Positions 38,058 through 46,409 of a stretch of 64,000 nt of DNA are shown here, piece after piece. Below the pieces are notes generated by a model. The model did not search any database and had not been told where the DNA came from. It was given only the letters and a program-made list of their open reading frames with translations. How positions within the stretch are numbered: position 1 is the first letter of the stretch; each line of letters opens with the position of its first letter. The stretch spans positions 186,001 to 250,000 of the forward strand of contig NZ_BPRE01000003.1 in assembly GCF_022179765.1 (NCBI RefSeq). The letters run 5' to 3'. Source of the DNA: Methylorubrum suomiense. GTDB lineage: Bacteria > Pseudomonadota > Alphaproteobacteria > Rhizobiales > Beijerinckiaceae. A program made the position numbers and the translations under genes.

Positions 38058-38389
38058 GCGTCAACTTCCAAGGCACGAGGAATCGCCGGCGAGCGGCAGG
38101 CCACGTGGGCAGCGGCCTTCACATACGCTAAGAGAAATGTTGCGCTGCGGCAATCAAATTCGGGAGAATCTGGCAAAAACGCTGGGAGAATCGCTCCGCG
38201 CAGAGATGAATCCAGAGCCCGATTCGATGCCCATCCGAGCGGGGCGCGGTGCGATCCTCAACGAGCGTCCAGCTTGCAGACTCGGCTTGGCAGCATCATA
38301 TCTCCGGTTCTGCAGGATTTTTCCGGTGTTTCCTCAAGCGCTTGGCCTTCGAGGTGGGTATTTGTGAGAAATATAAGTAACGGGCCCGC

Positions 38390-38419
38390 TTGAATTGTGC
38401 CCAATGGAAAGTCTATATC
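38390..38419 (+). promoter_or_regulatory. candidate promoter of the pqqA array
   Basis: TTGAAT (38390-38395) and TATATC (38414-38419) with an 18-bp spacer, about 110 bp upstream of the first pqqA. Reasonable sigma-70 type match; the predicted leader would contain the hairpin at 38472-38501. Confidence 0.45.
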
Positions 38420-38471
38420 AAGGGCGTCGAACACGAGGGGCCGAGCACTGAAACGGCACCGCCTCCGTTCG

Positions 38472-38501
38472 AGGTAGGGCCGGTCATGAGACCGACCCTC
38501 G
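38472..38501 (+). other. leader hairpin upstream of pqqA
   Basis: Imperfect stem-loop: gggccggtc pairs with gaccgaccc (one mismatch) around an atga loop, extended by gag/ctc with a 3-nt bulge. It lies 28 bp upstream of the first pqqA start and might affect mRNA stability or translation. Confidence 0.4.
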
Positions 38502-38529
38502 TATTCAAATTGCTACTTGGAGACACGCC

Positions 38530-38619
38530 ATGAAGTGGTCCGCTCCCGTCGTTGCCGAGATCTGCGTCGGCATGGAAGTCACCTCCTACGAGTCCGCTGA
38601 GATCGACACCTTCAACTAA
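38530..38619 (+). CDS. pqqA: PQQ precursor peptide PqqA, copy 1
   Basis: 29-aa ribosomal precursor of pyrroloquinoline quinone. The Glu and Tyr that are cross-linked by PqqE lie in the segment MEVTSYESAEID as Glu16 and Tyr20 with the family's three-residue spacing; the sequence begins MKWSAP and ends DTFN, as in Methylobacterium PqqA. CTTGGAGA upstream gives a ribosome binding site. First unit of a tandem array; no pqqB, C/D or E is present in the window, so the peptide must be processed by enzymes encoded elsewhere. Confidence 0.95.
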   Translation: MKWSAPVVAEICVGMEVTSYESAEIDTFN

Positions 38620-38629
38620 GAAGGTCGTC

Positions 38630-38645
38630 CCGGCCCTCGGGCCGG
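38630..38645 (+). other. spacer hairpin between pqqA copies 1 and 2
   Basis: Perfect stem ccggccc/gggccgg closing on a tc dinucleotide, 10 nt after the pqqA stop. No T-run follows, so it is more likely an RNA-stabilising or processing element than a terminator. Confidence 0.55.
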
Positions 38646-38682
38646 TCTCGCTCACACCAATCGCCAGCTTTGGAGAAACGTC

Positions 38683-38772
38683 ATGAAGTGGTCCGCTCCC
38701 GTCGTTGCCGAGATCTGTGTCGGCATGGAAGTCACCTCCTACGAGTCCGCTGAGATCGACACCTTCAACTAA
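38683..38772 (+). CDS. pqqA: PQQ precursor peptide PqqA, copy 2
   Basis: 29-aa peptide identical in sequence to copy 1, including cross-link residues Glu16 and Tyr20; only the Cys12 codon differs (TGT instead of TGC). TTTGGAGAAACGTC before the ATG provides a ribosome binding site. The protein is conserved while the third base has drifted, which suggests that this copy is under selection and not a decaying duplicate. Confidence 0.95.
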   Translation: MKWSAPVVAEICVGMEVTSYESAEIDTFN

Positions 38773-38782
38773 GAAGGTCGTC

Positions 38783-38798
38783 CCGGCCCTTGGGCCGG
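38783..38798 (+). other. spacer hairpin between pqqA copies 2 and 3
   Basis: Same 7-bp stem ccggccc/gggccgg as in the first spacer, with loop tt in place of tc, so the only change is in the loop and the stem is preserved. Confidence 0.55.
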
Positions 38799-38835
38799 TC
38801 TCACTCACACCAATCGCCAGCTTTGGAGAAACGTC

Positions 38836-38925
38836 ATGAAGTGGTCCGCTCCCGTCGTTGCCGAGATCTGCGTCGGCATGGAAGTCACCTCCTACGAGTC
38901 CGCCGAGATCGACACCTTCAACTAA
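38836..38925 (+). CDS. pqqA: PQQ precursor peptide PqqA, copy 3
   Basis: 29-aa peptide, again identical in protein sequence; the Ala23 codon is GCC instead of GCT. It has the same ribosome binding site as copy 2. Downstream sequence departs from the 153-bp unit after about ten bases and leads into a strong terminator, so the transcript appears to contain only pqqA genes. Confidence 0.95.
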   Translation: MKWSAPVVAEICVGMEVTSYESAEIDTFN

Positions 38926-38954
38926 GAAGGTGTCGCCGGACTTGACCGGTGATC

Positions 38955-38992
38955 AGGGGCGTCGTCCGAAAGGGCGGCGCCCCTTTCTCTTG
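38955..38992 (+). terminator. rho-independent terminator of the pqqA array
   Basis: 13-bp stem aggggcgtcgtcc/gggcggcgcccct with two G-U pairs and a gaaa loop, followed by tttctctt. Good intrinsic terminator 30 bp after the last pqqA. Confidence 0.8.
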
Positions 38993-39011
38993 CCGACCTT
39001 CTCCTGCTCAT

Positions 39012-39060
39012 GAAACGACAAGACCCGGACGGCTTTCAGCCGCCCGGGTCTTGTCGTTTC
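39012..39060. terminator. long bidirectional terminator-type palindrome
   Basis: Perfect 17-bp arms gaaacgacaagacccgg/ccgggtcttgtcgtttc, continued after one mismatch by cggct/agccg around a ttc loop. T-runs occur on both sides depending on strand. It sits between pqqA (plus) and the ldtR-like gene (minus), whose end is at 39168, so it can serve both. Confidence 0.75.
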
Positions 39061-39167
39061 GGTAATCGCGAATCACGCTCGGGCTCGAGGCGTGGATCGG
39101 ATCGATCCAGACATGCCCCGATCCGGTGTTTCGGACTTGCGTCTCCTTCGGGAATGAGAATCCGCCC

Positions 39168-39683
39168 TCAGAGACGGTAGCGGATCTGGTCGGTCCAGAA
39201 GCGCTCGAGGCGGGTCAGCGCCTGGTTGAGGCGGCCGAAATCATCCTCGGAGATGCCGCCGATCGGCTGGATCGTGCGGGAATGCTTGTCGTAGAGGCCC
39301 TGGATCACGTCGTGGATCTCGCGGCCCTTGCTCGTCAGGCTGATGCGCACCGAGCGGCGGTCGGTCTTGGAGCGGGCGTGGTGGAGGAAGCCCGCCTCGA
39401 CCAGCTTCTTGACGTTGTAGGAGACGTTCGAGCCGAGATAGTAGCCCTTGGAGCGCAGCTCGCTCGCGGTCAGTTCCTTGTCGCCGATATTGTAGAGCAG
39501 GAGCGCCTGGACGCTGTTGACGTCCTCGCGGCCGCGGCGGTCGAACTCGTCCTTGATCACGTCGAGAAGGCGGCGGTGCAGGCGCTCCACGAGGTGCAGG
39601 GCCTCGAGGTAGGAGCCGGCGGCGCCGAGGGCCTCGGCGGTCTCGGCGGGCTTGCGGGCGGTGTTGGCGGCCTTCGTGGACAT
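39168..39683 (-). CDS. MarR-family transcriptional regulator, LdtR-like
   Basis: 171-aa winged-helix regulator. The core DEFDRRGREDVNSVQALLLYNIGDKELTASELRSKGYYLGSNVSYNVKKLVEAGFL (about residues 45-100), the wing KTDRRSVRISLTSKG and the C-terminal LERFWTDQIRYRL are those of the LdtR group of Hyphomicrobiales, known for control of L,D-transpeptidase and osmotic stress genes. The ATG is at 39683. It ends near the pqqA array but is transcribed towards it, and a terminator separates them, so there is no direct reason to link the two. Confidence 0.85.
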   Translation of the reverse strand: MSTKAANTARKPAETAEALGAAGSYLEALHLVERLHRRLLDVIKDEFDRRGREDVNSVQALLLYNIGDKELTASELRSKGYYLGSNVSYNVKKLVEAGFLHHARSKTDRRSVRISLTSKGREIHDVIQGLYDKHSRTIQPIGGISEDDFGRLNQALTRLERFWTDQIRYRL

Positions 39684-39844
39684 CGGTCGAGCCTCTCTGT
39701 CGGGTCGTGCCGGCTGCTTCGTCCGGCATCGCTTATAGGCTGAACCTAGGTGCCTCGAATGAAAGCCGATTTAAGCGACAGGATGAACTTCCGATTTACT
39801 TCTGTCGGTAAATGCAAAATGAAACGTTCGCTTTGACGTTTTGT

Positions 39845-40318
39845 TCAGCCAACATCGCGCGCCGCAAGCCAGGATAACACGAAGTAAATTGCGACGATGC
39901 TTGCCTGCACTGCGATCAGCGGAGTGGAGATCGGCAGAAGCTGCGGCGTCAGCACGGCGAGCGTCAGCGCCGAGGTCGCGGCGAGCAGCCAGACCACCCC
40001 GCCCCAGGCGCTCGTCAGCCACAATCCGACCGCCGCCACGAAATCGATCACCGCGAAGAACACGATCGTCGCCTGCCGCCCGGGGGAGAGGTCGGCGAAC
40101 GGGCTCGCGCCCGGTAACAGGTCGAGGATCTGGGCCCAGGTGGTGAGCCCCTTGGCGACCCAGGCCAGGGCGGCGATGCGCATGAACCAGACCAGCACCA
40201 CGTCCCAGCGGGTCTGCTGGCGCGGCGTGGCCTCCTCGATGCGGTCGACCGCCCCCGACCCCGCGCTCGGACGTCCGCGTCCGTCCCGGGTCGTGCCGAC
40301 CTTGGCGAGCGCCTTCAT
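39845..40318 (-). CDS. membrane protein, DUF6163-like
   Basis: 157-aa protein with about four membrane helices (residues about 40-58, 82-103, 106-122 and 130-150) after a charged N-terminus. WVAKGLTTWAQILDLLPG in the first loop resembles the DUF6163 proteins encoded near ldtR in related bacteria, an assignment from memory. Its ATG overlaps the stop of the preceding hydratase gene (ATGA). Confidence 0.65.
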   Translation of the reverse strand: MKALAKVGTTRDGRGRPSAGSGAVDRIEEATPRQQTRWDVVLVWFMRIAALAWVAKGLTTWAQILDLLPGASPFADLSPGRQATIVFFAVIDFVAAVGLWLTSAWGGVVWLLAATSALTLAVLTPQLLPISTPLIAVQASIVAIYFVLSWLAARDVG

Positions 40319-41397
40319 GGCCGTGGTCCCTCGCTGCCGTCGAAGCGGGGCGTCGCGTCGTCCGCGTCCACGAAGGCGGCCTCGATCGCCGCCGCATCGA
40401 CGGCCTCCAGCGTGGCCGGCTGCCAGGCGGGCCGGTTGTCCTTGTCGACGATCACGGCGCGCACGCCCTCGTAGAAGTCTCGTCCCCGCATCACCCGCGC
40501 GCAGAGCCGGAACTCGGCCCGCATGGCCTGGGCGAAGCTCAGCGACGGCCCCCGGCGCATCTGCGCCAGGGCGATGGTGAGACTGGTGGGCGAGCGGGTG
40601 CGGATCGTCGCCGCCGTTCGCGCCGCGAAATCGGATCCGTCCCGGGCCGCCGCGTCGAGCCGTTCCAGGATGGCGGTGACGGTGTCGGCACAGAAGCAGG
40701 CGTCGATGGTCGTGCGCTCGGCCACCAAGGGGCCGCTGTCCGACGGCGCGGCGGCGAAGTCGGCGAGGGTTGCCGCGATGTCGCCGCCCCGGGCGAACCC
40801 GTCGAGCACGGCCTCGAAATCGGCGGCCCGGACCGCGTGGGTCGCGAGCCCGACCTGGAGCGCGTCGCCGGCCCCGATCCGGCTGCCCGTGAGGGCGAGA
40901 TAGGCACCGGTGCGACCGGGCAGGCGCGGCAGGGCGTAGGTCGCGCCGATATCGGGAAAGAAGCCGATACCGGTCTCGGGCATGGCGAAGCTGTAGCTCT
41001 CGGCGGCGACCCGTACGTCGCCGTGCAGGGAGATGCCGACGCCGCCGCCCATCACGATGCCCTCGATCAGCGCGACATAGGGCTTCGGAAACGTCTTCAC
41101 GAAGGCGTCGAGCAGGTATTCCTCGCGCCAGAACTCCATGACCTCGGCAAGGCGCCCGGCTTGGCCCAGGGCATGGATGCGGCGGATGTCGCCGCCCGCG
41201 CAGAAGGCGCGCCCGCCCGAGCCCCGCACCGCGACGCGGGAGACGGCCGGGTCGTCCGCCCAGGCCCGGAGCTGCCGGTGCAGGGCCGTGACCATCGGCA
41301 GGGTGAGAGCGTTGAGCGCCTTCGTCCGCACGAGGGTGGCGATGCCCACCGCCCCGCGCCGCTCGAACGTAATCTCAGGCTCCGCCGCGTCCGCCAT
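40315..41397 (-). CDS. enoyl-CoA hydratase/isomerase family, 3-hydroxyisobutyryl-CoA hydrolase-like
   Basis: 360-aa crotonase-fold enzyme. GIVMGGGVGISLHGDVRVAAESYSFAMPETGIGFFPDIGATYALPRLPG (about residues 112-162) is the characteristic HIBCH signature with the oxyanion-hole glycines and catalytic Glu, and the length (350-380 aa) fits HIBCH better than ordinary hydratases (about 260 aa). Likely role: valine degradation, releasing 3-hydroxyisobutyrate. No other valine-pathway gene lies nearby. Overlaps the next gene by 4 bp. Confidence 0.88.
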   Translation of the reverse strand: MADAAEPEITFERRGAVGIATLVRTKALNALTLPMVTALHRQLRAWADDPAVSRVAVRGSGGRAFCAGGDIRRIHALGQAGRLAEVMEFWREEYLLDAFVKTFPKPYVALIEGIVMGGGVGISLHGDVRVAAESYSFAMPETGIGFFPDIGATYALPRLPGRTGAYLALTGSRIGAGDALQVGLATHAVRAADFEAVLDGFARGGDIAATLADFAAAPSDSGPLVAERTTIDACFCADTVTAILERLDAAARDGSDFAARTAATIRTRSPTSLTIALAQMRRGPSLSFAQAMRAEFRLCARVMRGRDFYEGVRAVIVDKDNRPAWQPATLEAVDAAAIEAAFVDADDATPRFDGSEGPRP

Positions 41398-41572
41398 GCC
41401 GCCTCTTTCCCGCCTCGCCTGCCCGGCTTCGAACGTCCCGGCCTCTCCCCGCGTCCTGAGGTGCCGCGAAGCGGCTTCGAAGGAGGGCTCGGGGAAGCGC
41501 CCGATCCCCGCGAGTCTCCTGCGGGAGGCGATCGGGTCCCGTGTGAGGGGCTCTTAGACGAAGTCCGGGTGA

Positions 41573-42772
<1,200 letters not shown>

Positions 42773-42796
42773 CGGAAGACGCCCCGGAGAAGCCCT

Positions 42797-43204
42797 GTGG
42801 CGCGCCCGGCCCCGCGGGCGGCCCTGGCCGGCGCCCTCGCCCTCGGCTGGCTCGCCGCCGGCTTCGGCTGCGACACCGCCACCGATATGCGCCGGGAGAC
42901 CCTGTGCCGCCGCGCCCTGCCCGCCCTCTCGCCGGAGGGGGCGGCGTTGCGCCTGCTGCGGGTCGGCCCCGGCTCCGGGCGCGGCAGCGTGCGCGTCGAT
43001 TACCGGCTGGCGGGCGCCGACGGTGCCCCGCTCAAGGGTGAGGAGGCGCGCGTGCGCTTCCTCGTCTGCACCTTCGGTCCCGGCACCGAACTGACGGCCC
43101 TGACCACCGAGCGCGGCCCGGTCAACGGCGCCTCGCTCTACCTTCTCCGGCACTACTACCTGGAGACCCCCGAGGCCGAGGCTTCCGATCCTGGCGGCCG
43201 CTGA
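42797..43204 (+). CDS. hypothetical exported protein
   Basis: 135-aa protein starting at GTG 42797 (CGGAGA upstream), 24 bp after hemB, so possibly in the same transcript. The N-terminus is hydrophobic (AALAGALALGWLAAGFGC), a signal peptide or lipoprotein-type leader ending at Cys25, though the lipobox is not standard. The soluble part has mixed beta strands (GSVRVDYRLAGADG, ARVRFLVCTFGPG). Its last 49 bp overlap the convergent GDSL-hydrolase gene. No family recognised. Confidence 0.6.
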   Translation: MARPAPRAALAGALALGWLAAGFGCDTATDMRRETLCRRALPALSPEGAALRLLRVGPGSGRGSVRVDYRLAGADGAPLKGEEARVRFLVCTFGPGTELTALTTERGPVNGASLYLLRHYYLETPEAEASDPGGR

Positions 43205-43950
43205 CGCTCGGCCGGGCAGAGATCGAGCGCATTCAGCATCGCGGGATAATCGGCGAGGTGAACCGTGTCCGACAGGGCGCCGGGCCGGGCGAGACCCGGT
43301 TCGTCCGCGCGCAGCACCGCGAACGGATCGACGAACCGGCAGGTCGGCGCGCGGCACAGCCCGCGCAGGATCTCCGAATAGACCGCCACCGCCGCAGGGT
43401 CGCGCTTGCCCACCGCATCCCGCCCGATCGGCGGCACCGCCGCGACTCTGAGCGAGCGGGTTTGGCCCCCGAGCCGTGCGAGGCTCGCGGCCACCTCCGC
43501 CGAGAAGCGCGCCCGCGCCGCGCTAGAGAGCGGCGTGGCGGTGCGCAGGATGTCGTTGGTGCCGACGATGAGGATGCCGAGCCGGGCGGGGCGGGTGACC
43601 GGCAATCCGGCGAGGAAGGCGGTGATCTCGGCGGCCTGCGCGCCGGCCAGGCCGGCATTGACGAGGGGGCCGCAGGCAAGCGCGCCGGCGCCGGCGAGCT
43701 CCGCGTGGGAATTGCCCATGATCAGAACCGCGTCCGGGCTGACCTGTGCGAGCGCCGCGGCGACGACCGGGTGGCGCGCCGCCGCATGGGCCGCAAAGGC
43801 CCGGTCGAGCCTGCGAACGGGGACGCGGTCACCGGGGACGGTGACGGCGAGCAGGCCGAGGCCCAACCCGAAGAGAAACCGGTGAAGAGGCCGACGCGGG
43901 CCCGGTCCCCCGGGTGATGCGTGGCCGGTGACAGGGCTGACGGACGTCAT
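43156..43950 (-). CDS. SGNH/GDSL-type hydrolase, membrane-anchored or secreted
   Basis: 264-aa protein with a basic N-terminus and a hydrophobic helix (about residues 24-38), then an SGNH hydrolase domain: block I LIMGNSHAE (Ser nucleophile near 80), block II NAGLAGAQ, block III IVGTNDIL and block V SDTVHLADY with the catalytic Asp/His. The GDSL motif is the GNSH variant found in polysaccharide O-acetyl-modifying families such as DltD/AlgX-like proteins. The substrate is unknown. Confidence 0.72.
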   Translation of the reverse strand: MTSVSPVTGHASPGGPGPRRPLHRFLFGLGLGLLAVTVPGDRVPVRRLDRAFAAHAAARHPVVAAALAQVSPDAVLIMGNSHAELAGAGALACGPLVNAGLAGAQAAEITAFLAGLPVTRPARLGILIVGTNDILRTATPLSSAARARFSAEVAASLARLGGQTRSLRVAAVPPIGRDAVGKRDPAAVAVYSEILRGLCRAPTCRFVDPFAVLRADEPGLARPGALSDTVHLADYPAMLNALDLCPAERQRPPGSEASASGVSR

Positions 43951-44189
43951 CGCGCAGGCACGGTCGAGAGGCGCCGAACCCTTCGGCGGAACGCCTCCGG
44001 ATCGACTGCGAAGCGCCGTCTGATGCCTCGGCGATCTTGCGGTGAGCTGGCGACGCGCAAAGGCTCCGCTGCGGCGTCACTCCACCGGGGGGCGCTCCCT
44101 TCACCAGCTGCCTCCGCCCACTCCCTTGGCAGGACGCGGCGCCCTCACCACTTCAGGGTGAACCTTCACCGGTCGACGGAGCGCCGGCC

Positions 44190-44687
44190 ATGACGAATTT
44201 CGAGCCGGACTACCGCCCCGGTTACACCCATGATCCGAGCATCATGCCCGGCTACGGCGCCGTGCCGGTGCCCTATATCCGCGCGAGCCTCGGCGGGCGC
44301 TCGGTCGCCTATCTGCTCGACCTGCTGTTCATTCTCGGTTTCACGGCGGTTCTCGGCACGGCGATCTTCCTCGTCGGCGTCGTCACCTTCGGCCTCGGCT
44401 GGGCTCTGTTCCCGATCCTCGGCGTCAGCGGGATCCTCTACAGCGCCATCACCGTCGGCGGGGCGAAGCAGAGCACCCTCGGCATGCGGATGATGGGCCT
44501 GCGCGTCGTGGCACCCGAGAGCGGACGCCCGGTCGACATGCTGACGGCGGCGGTGCACGCGCTGCTGTTCTACGTGGCGGTCTCGACCTTCCTGCTCTGG
44601 TGTTTCGACATCCTGTTCGGCCTCGTGCGGTCCGACCGGCGCCTCGGCCACGACGTCCTGCTCGGCCTGGCGGTGGTGCGGATCTGA
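44190..44687 (+). CDS. RDD-family membrane protein
   Basis: 165-aa protein with three hydrophobic segments (about residues 42-65, 67-90 and 120-140). The RDD family signature is present: ASLGGRSVAYLLDLLFILGF near the first helix (R and D positions conserved) and QSTLGMRMMGLRVV before the third. The function of the family is poorly defined; transport has been proposed for some members. Standing alone, ATG 44190. Confidence 0.85.
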   Translation: MTNFEPDYRPGYTHDPSIMPGYGAVPVPYIRASLGGRSVAYLLDLLFILGFTAVLGTAIFLVGVVTFGLGWALFPILGVSGILYSAITVGGAKQSTLGMRMMGLRVVAPESGRPVDMLTAAVHALLFYVAVSTFLLWCFDILFGLVRSDRRLGHDVLLGLAVVRI

Positions 44688-44870
44688 CCTCCGGACGGCC
44701 GGCGCGGCACGCGCCGGCCGTCCTCGATGATGCGACGCAACCGCCCGATTCGAACGATTGTCCGCCTCCATCGGCATCATCGCGGTTGAGCGCGGCCGCG
44801 ATCCCGCTACATTGGATTTCGGCGGTGCGGCCGCTCGTGCCGCCGGCCCCGAGGGCGAGCCTTTAGCAGC

Positions 44871-45617
44871 GTGACCAGCCACCCCCGCGACACACCGCAA
44901 TTCTATCTCACGGCGCCCTCCCCCTGCCCCTACCTGCCGGGCCAGGAGGAGCGGAAGGTGTTCACCCATCTGGTCGGACGCCGCGCCCGCGACCTCAACG
45001 AGATCCTGACCCAGGGCGGCTTCCGGCGCTCGCAGACCATCGCCTATCGCCCCGCCTGCGAGACCTGCCGCGCCTGCGTCTCCGTGCGGGTGGTGGTGGA
45101 GGATTTCCGCAGCACCGGCAGCCAGCGCCGGGTGCTGCAGCGCAATGCCGGCTTGATCGGCACGCCGGAGCCGAACCGCCCGGCCTCGGAGCAATACGCC
45201 CTGTTCCGCCGCTACCTCGATGCCCGCCACGGCGACGGCGGCATGGTCGACATGACCGTGCTCGACTACGCCATGATGATCGAGGACAGCCACGTGGACA
45301 CCCATCTCGTGGTCTATCGCGAGCGTGGACCCGACACCGCGATCCACGGCCGCGGGGTCGGCGCGCCGGTCGCCGTCTGCCTGACCGACGTGCTCGCCGA
45401 CGGCCTGTCGATGGTCTACTCGTTCTACGATCCCCAGGCCGCCGAACGGTCGCTGGGCACCTTCATGATCCTCGACCACATCCGCCGCGCCCGGGCGCTC
45501 GGCCTGCCGTATCTCTATCTCGGCTACTGGGTCGATGGCTCCCGGAAGATGGACTACAAGGCCAAGTTCAAGCCGCAGGAGCGGCTGATGCCGCAGGGAT
45601 GGGTGCGGGTGGAGTAG
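44871..45617 (+). CDS. bpt: aspartate/glutamate leucyltransferase
   Basis: 248-aa aminoacyl-tRNA-protein transferase that attaches leucine to proteins with N-terminal Asp or Glu, marking them for ClpAP (N-degron pathway). Clear family segments: [24 protein letters not shown] at the N-terminus, [16 protein letters not shown] (near residue 60) and the C-terminal [29 protein letters not shown] start at 44871. Length matches Bpt. Confidence 0.95.
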   Translation: MTSHPRDTPQFYLTAPSPCPYLPGQEERKVFTHLVGRRARDLNEILTQGGFRRSQTIAYRPACETCRACVSVRVVVEDFRSTGSQRRVLQRNAGLIGTPEPNRPASEQYALFRRYLDARHGDGGMVDMTVLDYAMMIEDSHVDTHLVVYRERGPDTAIHGRGVGAPVAVCLTDVLADGLSMVYSFYDPQAAERSLGTFMILDHIRRARALGLPYLYLGYWVDGSRKMDYKAKFKPQERLMPQGWVRVE

Positions 45618-45653
45618 GGGCGCGGCGATGGTTCATGCCATTGCATCCGTCCC

Positions 45654-46013
45654 GTGAAGGACCGACCGCTTCATACGGTCGTCGAGACCGAAGCCTACCT
45701 GACGCGATGCCGGAATCTTGCGCTCACTGACGCGATGCGGGTCGGCATCGTCGATCAAGTCGCTGCCGATCCATCTGCGGGCGATCTCGTACGCGGTTCG
45801 GGGGGCGTCAGAAAGGTGCGGTATGGCGGTTCGGGCGGTCACCGCATCATGGTGGCCTATCTTGGAGGCACCGTACCAGTCTATCTCCTTTCGATCCTGG
45901 CCAAAGGACAGCAGGCGAATTTCACCGCTTCGCAGATCGCCACGATGTATGATCTGACGAAGGCACTGAAGCGGTACTGGGGCGAGCGGCTCAAGACAGG
46001 AGACGGCCCGTGA
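45654..46013 (+). CDS. RelE/HigB-type toxin
   Basis: 119-aa protein resembling the RelE/HigB superfamily of ribosome-dependent mRNases: the region GVRKVRYGGSGGHRIMVAYLGGTVPVYLLSILAKGQQANFT (about residues 50-90) has the alternating beta strands and basic residues of that fold, ending in a conserved SILAKG-like strand. GTG 45654 is the start. Toxin first and antitoxin second, with a 4-bp overlap (GTGA), is the HigBA order. Confidence 0.82.
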   Translation: MKDRPLHTVVETEAYLTRCRNLALTDAMRVGIVDQVAADPSAGDLVRGSGGVRKVRYGGSGGHRIMVAYLGGTVPVYLLSILAKGQQANFTASQIATMYDLTKALKRYWGERLKTGDGP

Positions 46014-46318
46014 AGGATGTGACCGACGACATCTTCGCCGATATCGTCGCGGGGCTTGGACAGGCCGCTGCCCACGCCCGAGGCGAGGCCGTGCCCGGTC
46101 TCGTCCTCCATGCACCGCCTCCGGTGGATGTGACGGCGATCCGCAAGCGTACGGGCAAGAGCCGACCTGATTTCGCACAAAGCATCGGCGTGCCGGTCGA
46201 TACGTTGCGGCAGTGGGAGACGCGGCGGCGACAGCCGCGGGGGGCCGCCCTGGTGCTGCTGACGCTTCTCGATCGAAACCCGCGTTTAGTCGAAGACACG
46301 CTCGAATCGCGTTCCTGA
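46010..46318 (+). CDS. HigA-type antitoxin, helix-turn-helix
   Basis: 102-aa protein with a Cro/C1-type helix-turn-helix (about residues 40-85; VTAIRKRTGKSRPDFAQSIGVPVDTLRQWETRRRQPRGAAL). Starts at a GTG overlapping the toxin stop by 4 bp, hence co-translated. Expected to neutralise the upstream toxin and repress the pair's own promoter. Confidence 0.85.
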   Translation: MKDVTDDIFADIVAGLGQAAAHARGEAVPGLVLHAPPPVDVTAIRKRTGKSRPDFAQSIGVPVDTLRQWETRRRQPRGAALVLLTLLDRNPRLVEDTLESRS

Positions 46319-46409
46319 TCGATTGCCCGATCGACCGGTGCCTCGCCGGGCACGACGATGTCAGCATGTCGCCGTCGCGCGCTGAGCTGCGACGGCAAGT
46401 GCAAAAAGT

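Larger units (their letters stand above)
38058..38529. promoter_or_regulatory. divergent control region lanM-like / pqqA
   Basis: 472 bp without a gene. Notable elements are a 9-bp direct repeat gggagaatc at 38162-38170 and 38184-38192 (22-bp period, about two helical turns), a candidate pqqA promoter at 38390-38419 and a leader hairpin at 38472-38501. A shared regulator of the two divergent transcripts could bind here; this is inference. Confidence 0.45.
38530..38925 (+). repeat. tandem array of three pqqA units (153-bp period)
   Basis: The three starts (38530, 38683, 38836) are exactly 153 bp apart. Units 1 and 2 differ at only three positions in 153: one synonymous Cys12 codon change, one loop base of the hairpin and one spacer base. 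Unit 3 adds one synonymous Ala23 change. Each spacer carries a 7-bp GC hairpin and the ribosome binding site of the next copy. Confidence 0.95.

Noticed and set aside
38413..38808. 131-aa minus-strand ORF with an internal near-repeat of about 50 residues across the pqqA array
   Set aside because: It is the antisense reading of the repeated pqqA units. The repeat in the protein simply mirrors the 153-bp DNA repeat, and the plus strand has clear PqqA peptides with ribosome binding sites.
38530..38925. CRISPR-like array or minisatellite
   Set aside because: The 153-bp units encode complete genes and the spacers are also repeated, so the arrangement is a tandem gene duplication and not repeat-spacer alternation.
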